Shown here: piece after piece, positions 1-12,100 of the stretch
Layout of the letters: every line of letters begins with the position of its first letter
Position numbering within the stretch: position 1 is the first letter of the stretch
DNA from: Diabrotica undecimpunctata
Lineage: Eukaryota; Arthropoda; Insecta; Coleoptera; Chrysomelidae
DNA length: 64,000 nucleotides
Direction: 5' to 3'
Assembly: GCF_040954645.1 (NCBI RefSeq)
Contig: NC_092803.1
Span: 15,873,230-15,937,229, forward strand
Notes under the pieces: model-generated
Databases searched by the model: none
What the model saw: only the letters and a program-made list of their open reading frames with translations
What the model was told of the DNA's origin: nothing
Program-made: the position numbers and the translations under genes

Positions 1-1300
1 GTTTCCAAGTTGATGGAAGCCTTTTGCGTTTATGTATAAAATAAACTTAATACTTGTTACAATCGAGTACCGTTAGATTTTGCTTTAACAGCAAACCGCA
101 GCTAACGATAAGGTGACTAATCGACTGTGTCATAATAATTTATTTGTCTGTTGTTATTTGCATACTAAGCTTAATCGTCTGATAGCTCTGCTCACCACTG
201 ACAATATGTTCAGTATCCGGTGGTGGTAAGTGGCATATATCACTTCACTCCAAAAATTAAGGATTGTGATTTCACTTAGCATCCTTTCACACTTTATAAA
301 CCATTTGAAACAACATATTCACTTAGATCTCTCCATTATAATATGAAATCTTTCTTTCTGATTGCGATGCTGCAGTTAGTTATTTTTAAGAAAATGTGGG
401 TTAACTGTCTTCACATCCACGACGACGAAATATTGGAAGTGAATTGGAAAAATTATTATTCAAACATAAACAAACAAAGTTAGATTAGAATCGACTTGTG
501 GGGTTGTCCGATACTGATTACTGGATTACCGCAAGGCCGGGATAATCAACCAAAAAAGAAAATATATTTGGTGACTTTTCTATTAACTTTCTTGGGTGTG
601 AATCTGTCTTTTTAGTTTACTCCTGGTTAAAAAACAAACTTTAGTAAAAGTTTAAAAGATTAGGCACTTCAGTTATAAAATAGGAAAAATAAATTTAAAT
701 AATTACTAATAATAATCAATAAAGAACAAAATAATTTTATTAATTATAATCTTCAGTCCATACAATAATAGTTTTTGTGCATGTGCAGGTGAGTTATTCT
801 TATAGTCGTATTTAGAATAGAATTATTATTACACTGATAGAACATATTATGTATTTTAATACAGCAATTCATGGTTTTAAATTGCATTTCTTAGTTAATT
901 GATCATTAAAATCTTATGAAAAAGAATATAAACTTTTTCTCATTGGCCATAAAAAAGTATAATTAGGTAAAACAAATTGTTTGCAAAAAGATTCAGCAAA
1001 GTTAAAAATGATCGACCTAAAAATATGTCTTCATTGACATAAAAACAAAAGCAATCATGTAACTATATTTTTCGAGAGCACTCAAACAAAACTATTTTTT
1101 TCGCTGGTACCCAAATGAAAGTTAGTTTTTTCACCGAATTTTTTAAGATGACTGGTCCTCATGTGCAGGCAGATAAAAATAATATTTTTTGCCGAGAAGT
1201 AACTAAAAGTAATTCTTTTCGTCACAAAACTTTTAATAAATGTAGTCTTTGATTTTTAAAAGTGGTTATATTTACATACAATCGCGCTGTAGCAGGGTGC
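1..1300. other. AT-rich stretch without a recognised gene
   Basis: No long reading frame, repeat array or RNA gene is apparent on either strand. The sequence is AT-rich and non-coding in appearance, and I cannot assign it to an element. Confidence 0.6.
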
Positions 1301-1363
1301 GTATCGGGCCGAATGGAAAAGAAAACGTTATTTAATATTTCTGTGTAAAAGAAAGTTAAAAAT

Positions 1364-1588
1364 ATGGAGGCTTGGATAGAAGATCTCGCCGTGTTGGCAT
1401 TATTACTTGATGAAGAAAAAGAGCAAGAGCAGAGAAGGTGGAAACTAAGAAGATATAGTGTGCATCATATGTGGAAAAAAAGACAAACCGAAGGAGAATT
1501 TAAAATATACAGAGATGTTTTGGATGATAAATTAAAATTTCATGAATATATTAGAATGTCCAGTACTCTTTTTTTCTTTGTTCTTTAA
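1364..1588 (+). pseudogene. Harbinger/PIF-type transposase, N-terminal fragment
   Basis: The 74-codon frame starts with an acidic segment followed by RRWKLRRYSVHHMWKKR, then a GEF...FHEYIRMS block. This is the usual start of HARBI1-like (PIF/Harbinger) nucleases: an Arg-rich 'RRYWVH' segment, then 'GEF' and 'F.EYFRMS'. The DDE catalytic part should follow, but the frame runs into a T-rich stretch and stops, so only the N-terminus remains. A MADF-domain frame, the usual partner protein of such elements, lies 380 bases downstream. Family assignment rests on motif recognition and the piece is non-functional. Confidence 0.6.
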
Positions 1589-1650
1589 TACATATAAAAA
1601 ACCATAACATACTAACTGCACAACATCTTCTGCTTGTCTGTTTACCAGCA

Positions 1651-2475
1651 CAGTGTTTATACAAGTCCGTGCGGTCCGTGTCATTTCCGTGCATCGCTAG
1701 TGCCGAAAACAAAAATATCGTTTAGGATTAATTTCAGGCCGGGCACGGACAGGCCCCGTCCGGAAAATTGTACAAGTGGATTGGGGATTGAAAGGATCTT
1801 AATTATGCATGCTTAAATTAAGCGTACTTGCGCAAGCAAAACGGTATGTGTGTACCCAAGATTTTCACGCTTGAACAAGTTGGGGTCCGTTGTGTTGCTT
1901 TGTGAGGTAGCATTTGAGTAATTTTCGTCATTACTAGTGATCTCAAAAAGGTTAACCGTGAATTATTGGAAGAGTTTATTCAAGAATACCAAAATCAGCT
2001 ATGTCTTTGGTACGTTAAATCCAAAGAGTATCATAACAAAGCAAAGAAGGATGCAGCGTATAAAATATTATTAGAAAAATCTAGGTTAATTGACGTTAAT
2101 GCCGACAAGGATGCAGTTGTTAAAAAAATAAACTCCTTACGGACTAATTATAGAAAAGAAAAGAAAAACGTTGAAGATGCGGACCACTCTGGAATGGCTG
2201 CAGATGATCGTTATGAGCCCACACTGTCTAGTGTCTAGGTCTAAGTCTACTCTAAGTATAGTAAGCTATTCGGGATTTTCTTTTTTTCACAAGAACAAAA
2301 GCGATCAAAGCGAGCTTATCGCCATCCGAGGTCATATTTGTACAAAAAGATTGAACAAGCATGCTGGACAAGCTTGCAGTTGTGTCTGTAGCCGCCTTAA
2401 GAGTAAATTATTGTTTTTTTTTTCAGGCACTGTCATATCACGGAACGGACAGGGCACGGATATGTATAAATCGTC
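1651..2475. mobile_element. Inverted-repeat-bounded remnant of a Harbinger-like element
   Basis: TTTATACAAGTCCGTGCGG near 1656 is matched in inverted orientation by CACGGATATGTATAAAT near 2456-2472. Both sit in unusually GC-rich, 'CCGTG'-rich patches. A related patch (GGGCACGGACAGG) lies at 1741. Between the arms is a MADF-coding frame. The arms are imperfect and I cannot fix the target-site duplication, so the exact ends are uncertain. The piece may be a deletion derivative of the element whose transposase start lies just upstream. Confidence 0.4.
1950..2238 (+). pseudogene. MADF-domain protein fragment (Harbinger accessory type)
   Basis: The frame reads LLEEFIQEYQNQLCLWYVKS, then K.Y.NK..KDAAY, then VVKKINSLRTNYRKEKK. 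This is the MADF (Myb/SANT-like) DNA-binding layout: aromatic CLW early, 'DAAY' in the middle and 'KI..LR..Y.KE' at the end. PIF/Harbinger elements commonly encode such a partner that helps the transposase bind DNA. There is no ATG at the start of the domain and the frame ends soon after it, so it is a fragment. Confidence 0.65.
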
Positions 2476-2493
2476 CTTCACTCGCCGTAAATA

Positions 2494-3300
2494 ATAATAA
2501 TAATAATAAGATTTAAAAAATTGTCATTACTAAATCTCACATTTGTCATTATTTACTACATAATAAAAACTGCTAAAGAAAACTGTCAAAACAATATATA
2601 TAAATAATTAGCGTTCTAACTATCTATCAAATCTTTGACAGCCATGGCTTACCCTTTATTAATATTGAAATAATTGTTGTTATGTTTTAACTTAGATAAT
2701 GAAATATCTCAAAAGTGGTTGGATTTAGGTATAGAGAATACCGATACCAAACAAATTGGTTTAAAAAAAATACAGCGGAAAATGTAATACAATACAAGTT
2801 GTTCTATTTAAAGGAAGCAACTTATAATAAATGATTTAGGTTGTGAATGTTGGCGGCTAAGCTTAAAACACTCTGTATAAAATATCAATAAGTTACATAT
2901 ATAAAAATAACAGGTAAATACTCGTTGTTTATTATACAAATATATACAAAGCTCTAAGTAAATTGGTGAAATGGACAAATTTTCAACCACGTTTTTCAAG
3001 ACAAATGTATCTATTAATTATATGTTTAATAAAAAACTAACGTCATGAAACTATGTATAAGATAACTTTCTTTGTCATATTTGTTGAACCCTTTTTAATT
3101 GTCTGATTTCGTTTTGTTTTTGTTCTGAAAGGTCCCTGATTATTTATGTGTCCCGGTTAATAGTAATAGTGACACAAAAAAGATTATTATTTGCTCCGTG
3201 CCTGACCATGGTAGGGGTACCTTGAAACGATGCCAGCGTGCGTAGCGGCGAAATATGACAAAATTGGACACTATCTTTTTACGCATAAATTTTATCAAAA
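2494..3300. other. (TAA)n run followed by AT-rich non-coding sequence
   Basis: A short TAA/ATA microsatellite occupies about 2494-2510. The rest is AT-rich with no supported gene on either strand. Confidence 0.6.
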
Positions 3301-3495
3301 ATGTGTGCAAATACATGTTGCGTATTTAGTTGTGCTAATAATAGCAAAAATAGTAGGTGTAGGTTTTATAGGTTCCCAAAAATTACATATAAATTAGAGA
3401 AAAGAAAAAGATGGATCCGTGCTATTAATATGAAAAAGGAAATATCACGTAAACTCATTTTTATGCAATTAAAATATTTAAATAATTTACCTTAA
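3301..3495 (+). pseudogene. THAP-type zinc finger, partial
   Basis: The frame begins MCANTCCVFSCANNS, then RFYRFPK and RKRWIRAI. A leading Cys-X3-Cys pair, an 'FYRFPK' block and a Trp after a basic run are the first half of a THAP (C2CH) DNA-binding domain. The second half, with the Cys and His ligands and the 'AVPTIF'-like end, is missing. THAP domains occur in host transcription factors and in P-element-like transposases. With no DDE partner nearby I cannot say which. It is probably a broken copy or a lone exon. Confidence 0.5.
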
Positions 3496-3898
3496 ATAAT
3501 ATTTTATAAGGCTTCAAGCTAACTGCACAGTGCCTGATGACTTTAGCTTTTATATCTTAATCTTTACTATTACTGTTTTTAATTATATGCTCTTTCACGT
3601 GAAAAACTTGATTTGCCAGTACTAGATTTTTAACTTTTCTTTTCCGTTTGGGCTTAAAAAGATATATTATGATGAATTTTGAGAAACTCAGTTTTTAATA
3701 CTACATTTATTTTGTACATAAACTGAAAAAATATAATTAAAAAGTTAATTATTAATAATTGTCAATTTCGCCTGTATTTAACAATGTCAAACATATGTCA
3801 TTAATGTCATATATTTAACCTGAAAATTGGTAGGTCCAAAACTGTCAGATGAAGGCGGTAGGTGTCGCGTCAGTCACGCACGGAGGGAATATATATGG

Positions 3899-4082
<184 letters not shown>

Positions 4083-4084
4083 AA

Positions 4085-4660
4085 ATGATATTATATATTG
4101 AAATGAAATGACAGTAGCGGCAATTTTGCCGCTTAGCATGACCGTTAAGTGAAAAAGTACACTCATCAGAAAACATAACGTCTTCTAATTGTATAATATT
4201 GTTATTCAACATTTGCTCACAAAAGAAAGTTCTCCTATCAAACTCATCTTCCATGAGCTACTGAGTAGGTATCATCTTATAGGGATGCAATTTATTTTCT
4301 TTTAATATGTTTACTATCGATGTATGGCTAGCATTGAATGTAGTGGATGCCTGTCTAGTCGATGTATGTGGATTTTCCTGAAACTCAAGCAACACATCTA
4401 ATTTGAGTTCATCACTCAGTGTATTGGCAGCTGCTTTTTTTATCTGCCTTACATGACCAAACTCGCGAAACTGCTTCTCTATTTTACTTATTGTTCCTTG
4501 GGATATAGGCGGTAAATTAGGAAATTTCTCATGAAATAGGCGAGTTACTTCCTGTTGTGTTCGGGTGTTATCTCCGTAACCAATCATTTGTAAAACTGTT
4601 ATTTTATGCATTTCCGTTAATCTAACCATTTTTCAGAATTGAATTGAACGAACTTTTTAC
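4085..4660 (-). pseudogene. Mariner-like (DD41D group) transposase, 5' half
   Basis: Read on the minus strand from 4629, the frame starts MVRLTEMHKITVLQMIGYGD and holds a helix-turn-helix region (QEVTRLF..KFPNLPPISQGTISKI). One in-frame stop near 4256 separates it from the start of the catalytic domain, [21 protein letters not shown], where the first catalytic Asp lies in FSDECTF. The frame then runs into the (TA)n array at 4080, so the second and third catalytic residues are absent. The copy at 16133-17190 has the complementary 3' half of a similar protein. It is inactive. Confidence 0.75.
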
Positions 4661-5149
4661 TTAAATTAAAATACTGACGACTTAAATAAAACAATTTACT
4701 AATGCGTGTTAAAATAACGTTGCCACGGAAATTCTTTAAAGTTTTTTAATGGTTACCATCTAAAAACCACATTGTTATGGTTTTTGTTCACTTTCTCATT
4801 ATCAAGACCTAAACGGGAAATAAGTTTTGAGTATATTTTAGCGAATTTCGGTAACCACATGATTTTAATTAATTTTATCTTAATTAATCTTAATAAACTT
4901 GAAAGCGACAACATTTTTAAATGCAGAATGAAAAGACCTTTCAAACGATATATCACAAGCCTATACTTCCTATTTTAAAAATTGGGGGTTGTACCTGTCA
5001 TTCTAAGGGGGTTGAAGGTAGGGGTTTCATTTTCACGTTAAAGAATGTCAAGTTATAATTTAAATTTGACGTGTTTCGGGATTTTTTATAAATATGTACA
5101 GTAACCTAAATAATGAATTTATTCCATTTGGCTTTTACACACTGTATAT

Positions 5150-5218
<69 letters not shown>

Positions 5219-5940
5219 ATCGAATACGTTACTACTAATCCAAAATACAATAATTATAGAGATATCTTAAAGTAACTTCAATTTGAATAATGTAGTAAGT
5301 CCACAGTTCAAAAAAGAACCCACAGCACACGCACAAATCACTATAATTAAAAACATTTCGTACTTGTCCTTTGCCTCTTTCTCGTTTATTACAGTACTAG
5401 TTAAAATCAGAACATACCAGAATATATTAAAAGTAAGGAAAGGCATCTAGGCCAAAAGGTATTTGCGCCAGACTTAAAGAATGTTTCCTCCCCTGTTTAT
5501 GTACTCATCAGTGTTATCTATCTTCTCTTTCCACTTTTTTCTTGTCTGGTTTTTTAAAGTTCTGTGGCATCTTTGGTAATAGTTGTTAATTTCACCGTTA
5601 AGCAAACGAATTTTTTCGTGTGTTATTAAAAATGTCGTCGACATATTTCTTTTATCGTCTTCACTAAGTTTACTAGGCGGCTAGGTAGCTCAAAGGATCT
5701 GAGGCAATGGAACGATTGTGTTTGGTAATACAGTAATACAGTACAATTGACTTGGTCTTTTACTAAATTGTAAAAAGCTAACAATATATTTGAAAAATTT
5801 AGGATGAAATAAAACAAATATTAGTAATGAATCGTGTTCATTATTGATTCTAACTAATTAAATATCTATAATACAAAACAAAAACATTTAAAGTCATAAA
5901 TACAAACAAATATTATTAATTACAGCGGTCATTTAATCAT
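4661..5940. other. Non-coding sequence with a (TA)n array, 3' of CYP4G
   Basis: No supported gene. A (TA)n array fills 5152-5217. The part nearest 5950 lies downstream of the CYP4G stop and should include its 3' untranslated region, but I cannot place a poly(A) site with confidence. Confidence 0.6.
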
Positions 5941-5950
5941 TTTACTAAAA

Positions 5951-6126
5951 TTATGCCTTGAGTTGACGATTCCTTGGTTCTAATCTGATCTTGAAACCTT
6001 CTGCCCTCTTTAGGATGATATCAGCTTGGAGGAGGAAATCCTTTTCTTTTAAGTCTGATTTGACTCTGTAGTGTCTTAAGATGGTAGACAGAAGAATTTT
6101 CAGTTTCAACATGGCGTATTTACGAC
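5951..6126 (-). CDS. CYP4G: CYP4G exon 5 (C-terminus and stop)
   Basis: The acceptor is CGTTGCAG. It encodes GRKYAMLKLKILLS and the C-terminal beta region, ending RLEPRNRQLKA and TAA (complement of 5951-5953). Length and composition are normal for the family. Confidence 0.95.
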
Positions 6127-9100
6127 CTGCAACGAAAAATATGTTAATGACGATTCAATATATTAAAGGCCCCTGTAGACACATAATGTTTCCATGCAAC
6201 TAATTATGATTAATAACTCTTTATGATTCTGATATGAAGAGATAAATCTACTAAAATATGTTAAGCATTTTTCTTTATTTTCGCTATGAAATCAACTATC
6301 AGAATGGTAAAAGGTAAAAAAAAACATGATAGAAGAAATTTACCTAATAAAATAGGAAGAACTTGTAATTACTATCTTCACGCTCTTTAGAGCACACAAA
6401 AAGAGAAAACACTTCTACTCTTTCTCAACATTTGAAAGAACATAGCCACACTCTCAATATCCCAGACGAAGTATCTCTTATTCACAATATTCCCCAAAAA
6501 CTTTCTAAAACTTGACTTATATGAAGACCTTGAAATTATTAAAGAAAAGCAGACTGTGTTAATCGCCATGTCTCATTTAATCGAGACTTCTACCTCCTCA
6601 AAGCCAACTGTTTTCATGAACCATATCCTCTACATATTCTCTTACACCCAACTCCCACTAATCTTTCTTCTTTTGCCAATTATTCATCTTTCTTAGTCCA
6701 CACCAAGCCACTCTTTCTAAATGTATTTAACTTATATATCATTCCCCACCTTTTTTCTAGTACTTTTAAAACTTCACCTCTGATCCTTATGCCCAATCAT
6801 CTTTACCCATCAATACTCCATAAGTAGATTTAGATCAGATAATTCTATTCCTCCTCTATAAACTATTCACAATCACACAACATGAACTTGATAGTTTGTC
6901 AGCCAGTGACTTTAATCCGAATAGTCCGAGCAAAAAGGTAGAAGAAAATTATTTTTAGGAAAGGAATGGGCACTAAGACTAGGTGTACTTTTTCAATCAG
7001 GCGGTCATGCCAGACCTGATCAAATGCTTTTTGTGGGTCTAAAAATATGCCCATAACTTGCCTACTGCGCTCATTATTTACCTAAGATGTGAAGGTTGCT
7101 GCTTCTATTAGCTCGTTTTGTATGAAGTGACCAGTTCTGAATCCAAATTGGATATTTGAGATAATATTCTATGTTTCTAGGTGGTCTAAGAGTCTTTTTT
7201 TGAGGATCCTCTCGTAGATATTGCCTCCGTAGATTAAGAGTATTTAGTAAAGGTATCGATCTTTAGGATTCAGCACTGGTAAGGTTTTTCTCTGGTTTAG
7301 GGATCATGATTGTGCTGAATATTTTCAAAGGAATACGAAAATATTCAAGCTGGAGCCTTAGCAGCGGGAAGATGGGTTCAAGAAGTTGTTTGAGGCATCT
7401 CCTGTCTATGCCATCTGAGCCAGGAGTTGTATTTTTGACTGTTGTACTGATGGTGGGCCTTCTGAGGGGTTCTGTGTTACCTAGAAGATAATCTATGTTT
7501 CGCTTGGTATCCATTAGGAATTGCTGTTTGAAGTTTGGTTTTTCTGGGGTTCTATATGTGGCCTAAATGGAATCTTTGAAAATTTCTGCCTTACCTAGCG
7601 GATTTGTTATAATTTATTTATTGAATTTTAAATAAATTTAAAATAATTTACAGCTGCATGATTAAAAAAAAAGAAGTTTATAACATAGTAACAGTTCATG
7701 AAAAATACCTGCATACAATTTGCCTAAATATCGGAAAAACTATTGCAATTCAGTACTAACTCAATACTGCTACTAGCCGTTTAAATTATTTTTAATACTA
7801 TTGAACAAATCTTGTTTACTTACCAACACAACTTCTTGGTCCAGCTGAGAATGGAATGAATGAATAGTAGTGTCTGTTAGCACTACGTTCTGGTAAGAAA
7901 TTATCTGGATCAAATTTGTCGGGATTGGGGTATGTATCAGAATCACGGTGGATCTTGAAGGTGGCTACCACAATGGTTGCTCCAGTGGGAAGAGTGTAAT
8001 TTCCAGAAACTGAAATAATGGTAAAAAAATAAAAATATCATTTTGGTAAAAGAGTAAATATTTTTCAAAAATGGTCACCATGTTTACTTATAACATGTTT
8101 TACTACAATTTGAAACTACAATGAAACAACAAATTATATAAGCAATAATATTGAAATCACTAATATGCTGGTGTTTACTATAATAGTTCAAATCGAAAGA
8201 TTGATAACGCGTTGTGCGCCTGAGATATAGGTGACCTTACATACCTCTAAGCTACAGAAAGTTTTTACATTCCATTGTCCAATCATAATTCTATTTCGCC
8301 AAATTTGTTTATCTTTTTATTTTCTTGAAATTTTTACCATTTTCACCATTCATTGTTTATACATATTTTATGAGATCCAACCTTCATTTATTACCTTTTC
8401 CCTCTTCCTCTTTCGCCGTGCCTCTTAGTTTTTTTTGTAGTATTGCTTCAGCTTGTGTTAAATTACTTTCAATGAAATACTGCGTTCCTCTTAGTTTTTT
8501 TTTATTCTTCATAAGTTATAGTTATACTTTATATCATTCGAGATTGTAATTGTATGATAATTGTATGACACTTATAATAATACTATCATAAATAATTTTG
8601 AGACTACTACTGCCATCTATCAAATGAGTGTATAAGCTCCTGTCTGGCTTCAAGATTACTGCAAAAGTATAATGGTAGATATGTTCTTCCCAGTATTGAC
8701 AACTTGAAAATTCCGTTAGTGAAAATTGTTTTATTATTTATAATCATTTTTATTGTGCAGTTTAAATTATTCAGATGGTACGTACATAATTTAAATTATT
8801 AATGCAGCAATTTGATTAATGAAAAAATTTATGTCGGCCTTATGATTTAAAACCACAAGAGAACTTATAGTCCAGTCGGAATCTGGTTAAGTTGTAAGTT
8901 GGTTATAATAGTTGGAGCTGGACCTTAGATTTTTACAGAAATGTCTCTAGAAGTTTATCTATAACTATAATTATAAGATTATAATTTGTCTATGTCAAAA
9001 ATATATGAAAAATTCAAACTAATTTCAACGAAAAATAAATGTTACGTACCCCTGTTTAACCTTTTATACTGAATATCTCGTAAAGTATCATAACTATGTA

Positions 9101-12100
9101 CAGGCCATGTAGGAGTATGGCTTAATATTCTTATACTGCTGATGAGATTCCTAAAATTCCATAATTTTTTTTTATCTGTCAGTACCTTGCTTCAGACTGT
9201 CTAAATTGCTCACCGCGGTAGGTCATCTCTGTATCTCAAATATATTTTCAAGCGTACGTTAATGGGTATATTATGGTTTTAGTATTTCTTATGACTGTTG
9301 GATAATCTGCCTCCATTTGTTCTTGTTTATTGCCTTTTTTTCCAATTCTCTTTAAATCTTCCCAGTTTTGCACTTCATTCTTATTGGTTGTCTCGTCTTT
9401 GAGTTCTTTTTACTCTGCTAGTTATAAGATTTTTTGTATTCCTCTATTTTGATTTTTTTAGATATCCTAAAAACCTTAATCTTTGAGCTTACATTGCGAC
9501 TATTATAGTAGGTTATTGGTGTAACTATTCTAGCTCCTTATTTGTCCTTTTTATCCGTAGTATTTGCATATCCAGTGCACACCAGATTAACAGAACAAAT
9601 AACTAATTGGGATGCCTGGTCAGAGAGAATACTCTCAGTTGAGATGTCATAGGTACTAACAGAATGACAAAAGAGTAAAACACAGGCAGTAGAAATGAAA
9701 TATCTGAGACGAGTTTGAGGAGTTATCAAAAAGATAGACTACGGAACACTCAAATAAGAGAAGACTTCCAAATAGAGTCAACATTAGAATATATAGAAAG
9801 AAGGCAACTCAGTTGGTGAGGTCATCTTCAGAGAATGAAGAATACAAAACCGGTGAAAGGAATTCGGCAGGCAAAAACCTAAATAAGAAAAAAGAAAGGT
9901 AGACCACGATAAACATGGGATAGAACTCTAGAAAACATTATCGAAAAAAGGGGAACAACATGGACAGAAGCAAGGACGCTCTCCAAAAATAAGAAGGAAT
10001 TGGCCAAATTTGTATATAATGTAAATATACAGTAGAATATAGTTAAGTTTACAAATAAGATTAGGTTTGATAAGTTGGGGGTTTTTGAAAATATATACAT
10101 ATATTGCTTATATCTTATTCCCACATATTTTTCTTAATTCACTTCTTTCCGATATTTTTGCCATATCCTGTTGTTTTTGTTTAATATCCACGTTTCTTAG
10201 GCGTATGTAACTTCCCCCTTATCACATAAAAATCCCTTTGTTTCTTCGAACTTGTACATTTTTTTGTTTTGCACGTTTTGATGTGTATATAATCGCTTTT
10301 CTTTCAATTTTTTCTATTGTTTTTTTAGTTTTTGTTTCCGTTTTGTTGGTATTTGAAATATAAATTGATATTTCATGCTAGCATTCAGTATTCTACAGTA
10401 AATAAAAAGTAACGTAGTACCCCTCTTTTCATTTTAGAAACTCTGGTATGGAAAGGTAAACTGAAAAAATACAGCCCAGGTGAGGTGCAAGAATCATAGT
10501 TTAGAAAATACTAACTGAAGGTTCTGTCATCCATGAATTGCAACATACATGATTTGCGAAAGTAACCTCAATGACCTGAGGCAGACATATCGGTATACTA
10601 AAACATAAACCGGAAGAGATAACTCTCAGCAAGAATACTTCTGGTCTAGTTGAAAACACAGGACTTATTAGGGCAGTTTAATGGGTGCGGTAATAGGGGA
10701 ATAGTGGAAAGTTTAAGGACAAAGTGTGGTGTAATGGTCTTACGACCAATTGTTAGGTGCCTTGACTGAGAATAGAATGATATTCTGAAAAAATTAAGGG
10801 ACTTGGTAACTTCAATTGAACTTGGTGAAAATGATATGATTTGAATAAACTTGACAACATTTTGATGGCCATTTGGACACGGAAGACATTTTACTAATTT
10901 CTTTAACATAATCCACCTCGTCTCAAAGTATGAAAATATATGATAGCGAGATCTGGCAAATAAAGAACTAACTGGAGCAACACCACAAAAATGATCCGCA
11001 GAAAAATTCAGGAGGTGATGAATAAAATATAACCGTATTGGAAAGAAAATTAAAGAACTCACAGGGGGACTAAGACGAAGGCAGAAAGGAAATATAACTG
11101 ATTCTACGGAAACATCATCTTGGACAAACAGAGTAAAATAAGAACGTGGAAAGAATATCTAGAAAAACTATTTGAAGACTAAAGAGTTAACACCTTTGAG
11201 ATAGAGGAAGAGATAAATGATGGACCAAGATTATTACAATAGAAAGTTTATTCCGCAATAACACAGCTAAAGGATGGCAAAGCGGCAGGCCCTGATAATA
11301 TTCAATGCAGAACTTCTCAAACTAATGGACAACGAATCAATAGCAATAATCACAAAGATATTCAACAACATATACAATTGTGAAGAAATACCAAGAGAAT
11401 GGCTGAAATCTGAGTTTATCGCACTTCCAAAAAAACCAGGAGCCAGAAAATGCGAAGATTACCGTACTATAAGCCTCATGAGTCATCTCCTAAAATTGTT
11501 CCTAAAGATAATTCATAAGAGAATCTACAAGCTGTGTGAAAGTCAAATTTCCCCCAACCAGTTCGGGTTCACAAATGCTGTTGGTACTAGAAAGGCCTTG
11601 TTTTCAGTACAATTCTTCTTATTCCAGAGATGCAGAGACGTCAACTGCGACGTATACGCATGTCTGGTTGATTACCAGAAAGCGTTTGATCGAGTACAGC
11701 ACGACAAGATGATGCAAATGCAAAAAGAAGCAGGAAAACAACCAAGATCTGAAAATAATTAGAAATCTTTACTGGAATCAGCAAATCTCAGAGTTGAAGG
11801 TGAACACACTGACTATGTGAAAATCATGCGTGGAGTGAGGCAAGGCTGTATTTTGTCTCCTCTAATCTTTAATCTGTACTCGAAAAGAATATTTATCGAA
11901 GCTTTGCAGGAAATTGAAAAAAGTATTCTACTAATTGGTTACCGGATAAACAACATTAGATATGCAGATGACACCATAGTATTTGCGGACAACTTAGAAG
12001 ACCTACAAGTTCTTATGAATAAAATCACGTATTATAGTCAACAATATGGGCTCAATATAAACGTTCAGAAGACAAAACTCATGATAATAAGCAAGAAAAG

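Noticed and set aside
10646..11062. 138-codon minus-strand frame
   Set aside because: It overlaps the start of a plus-strand LINE, has no recognisable domain and an AT-driven composition; treated as a shadow.
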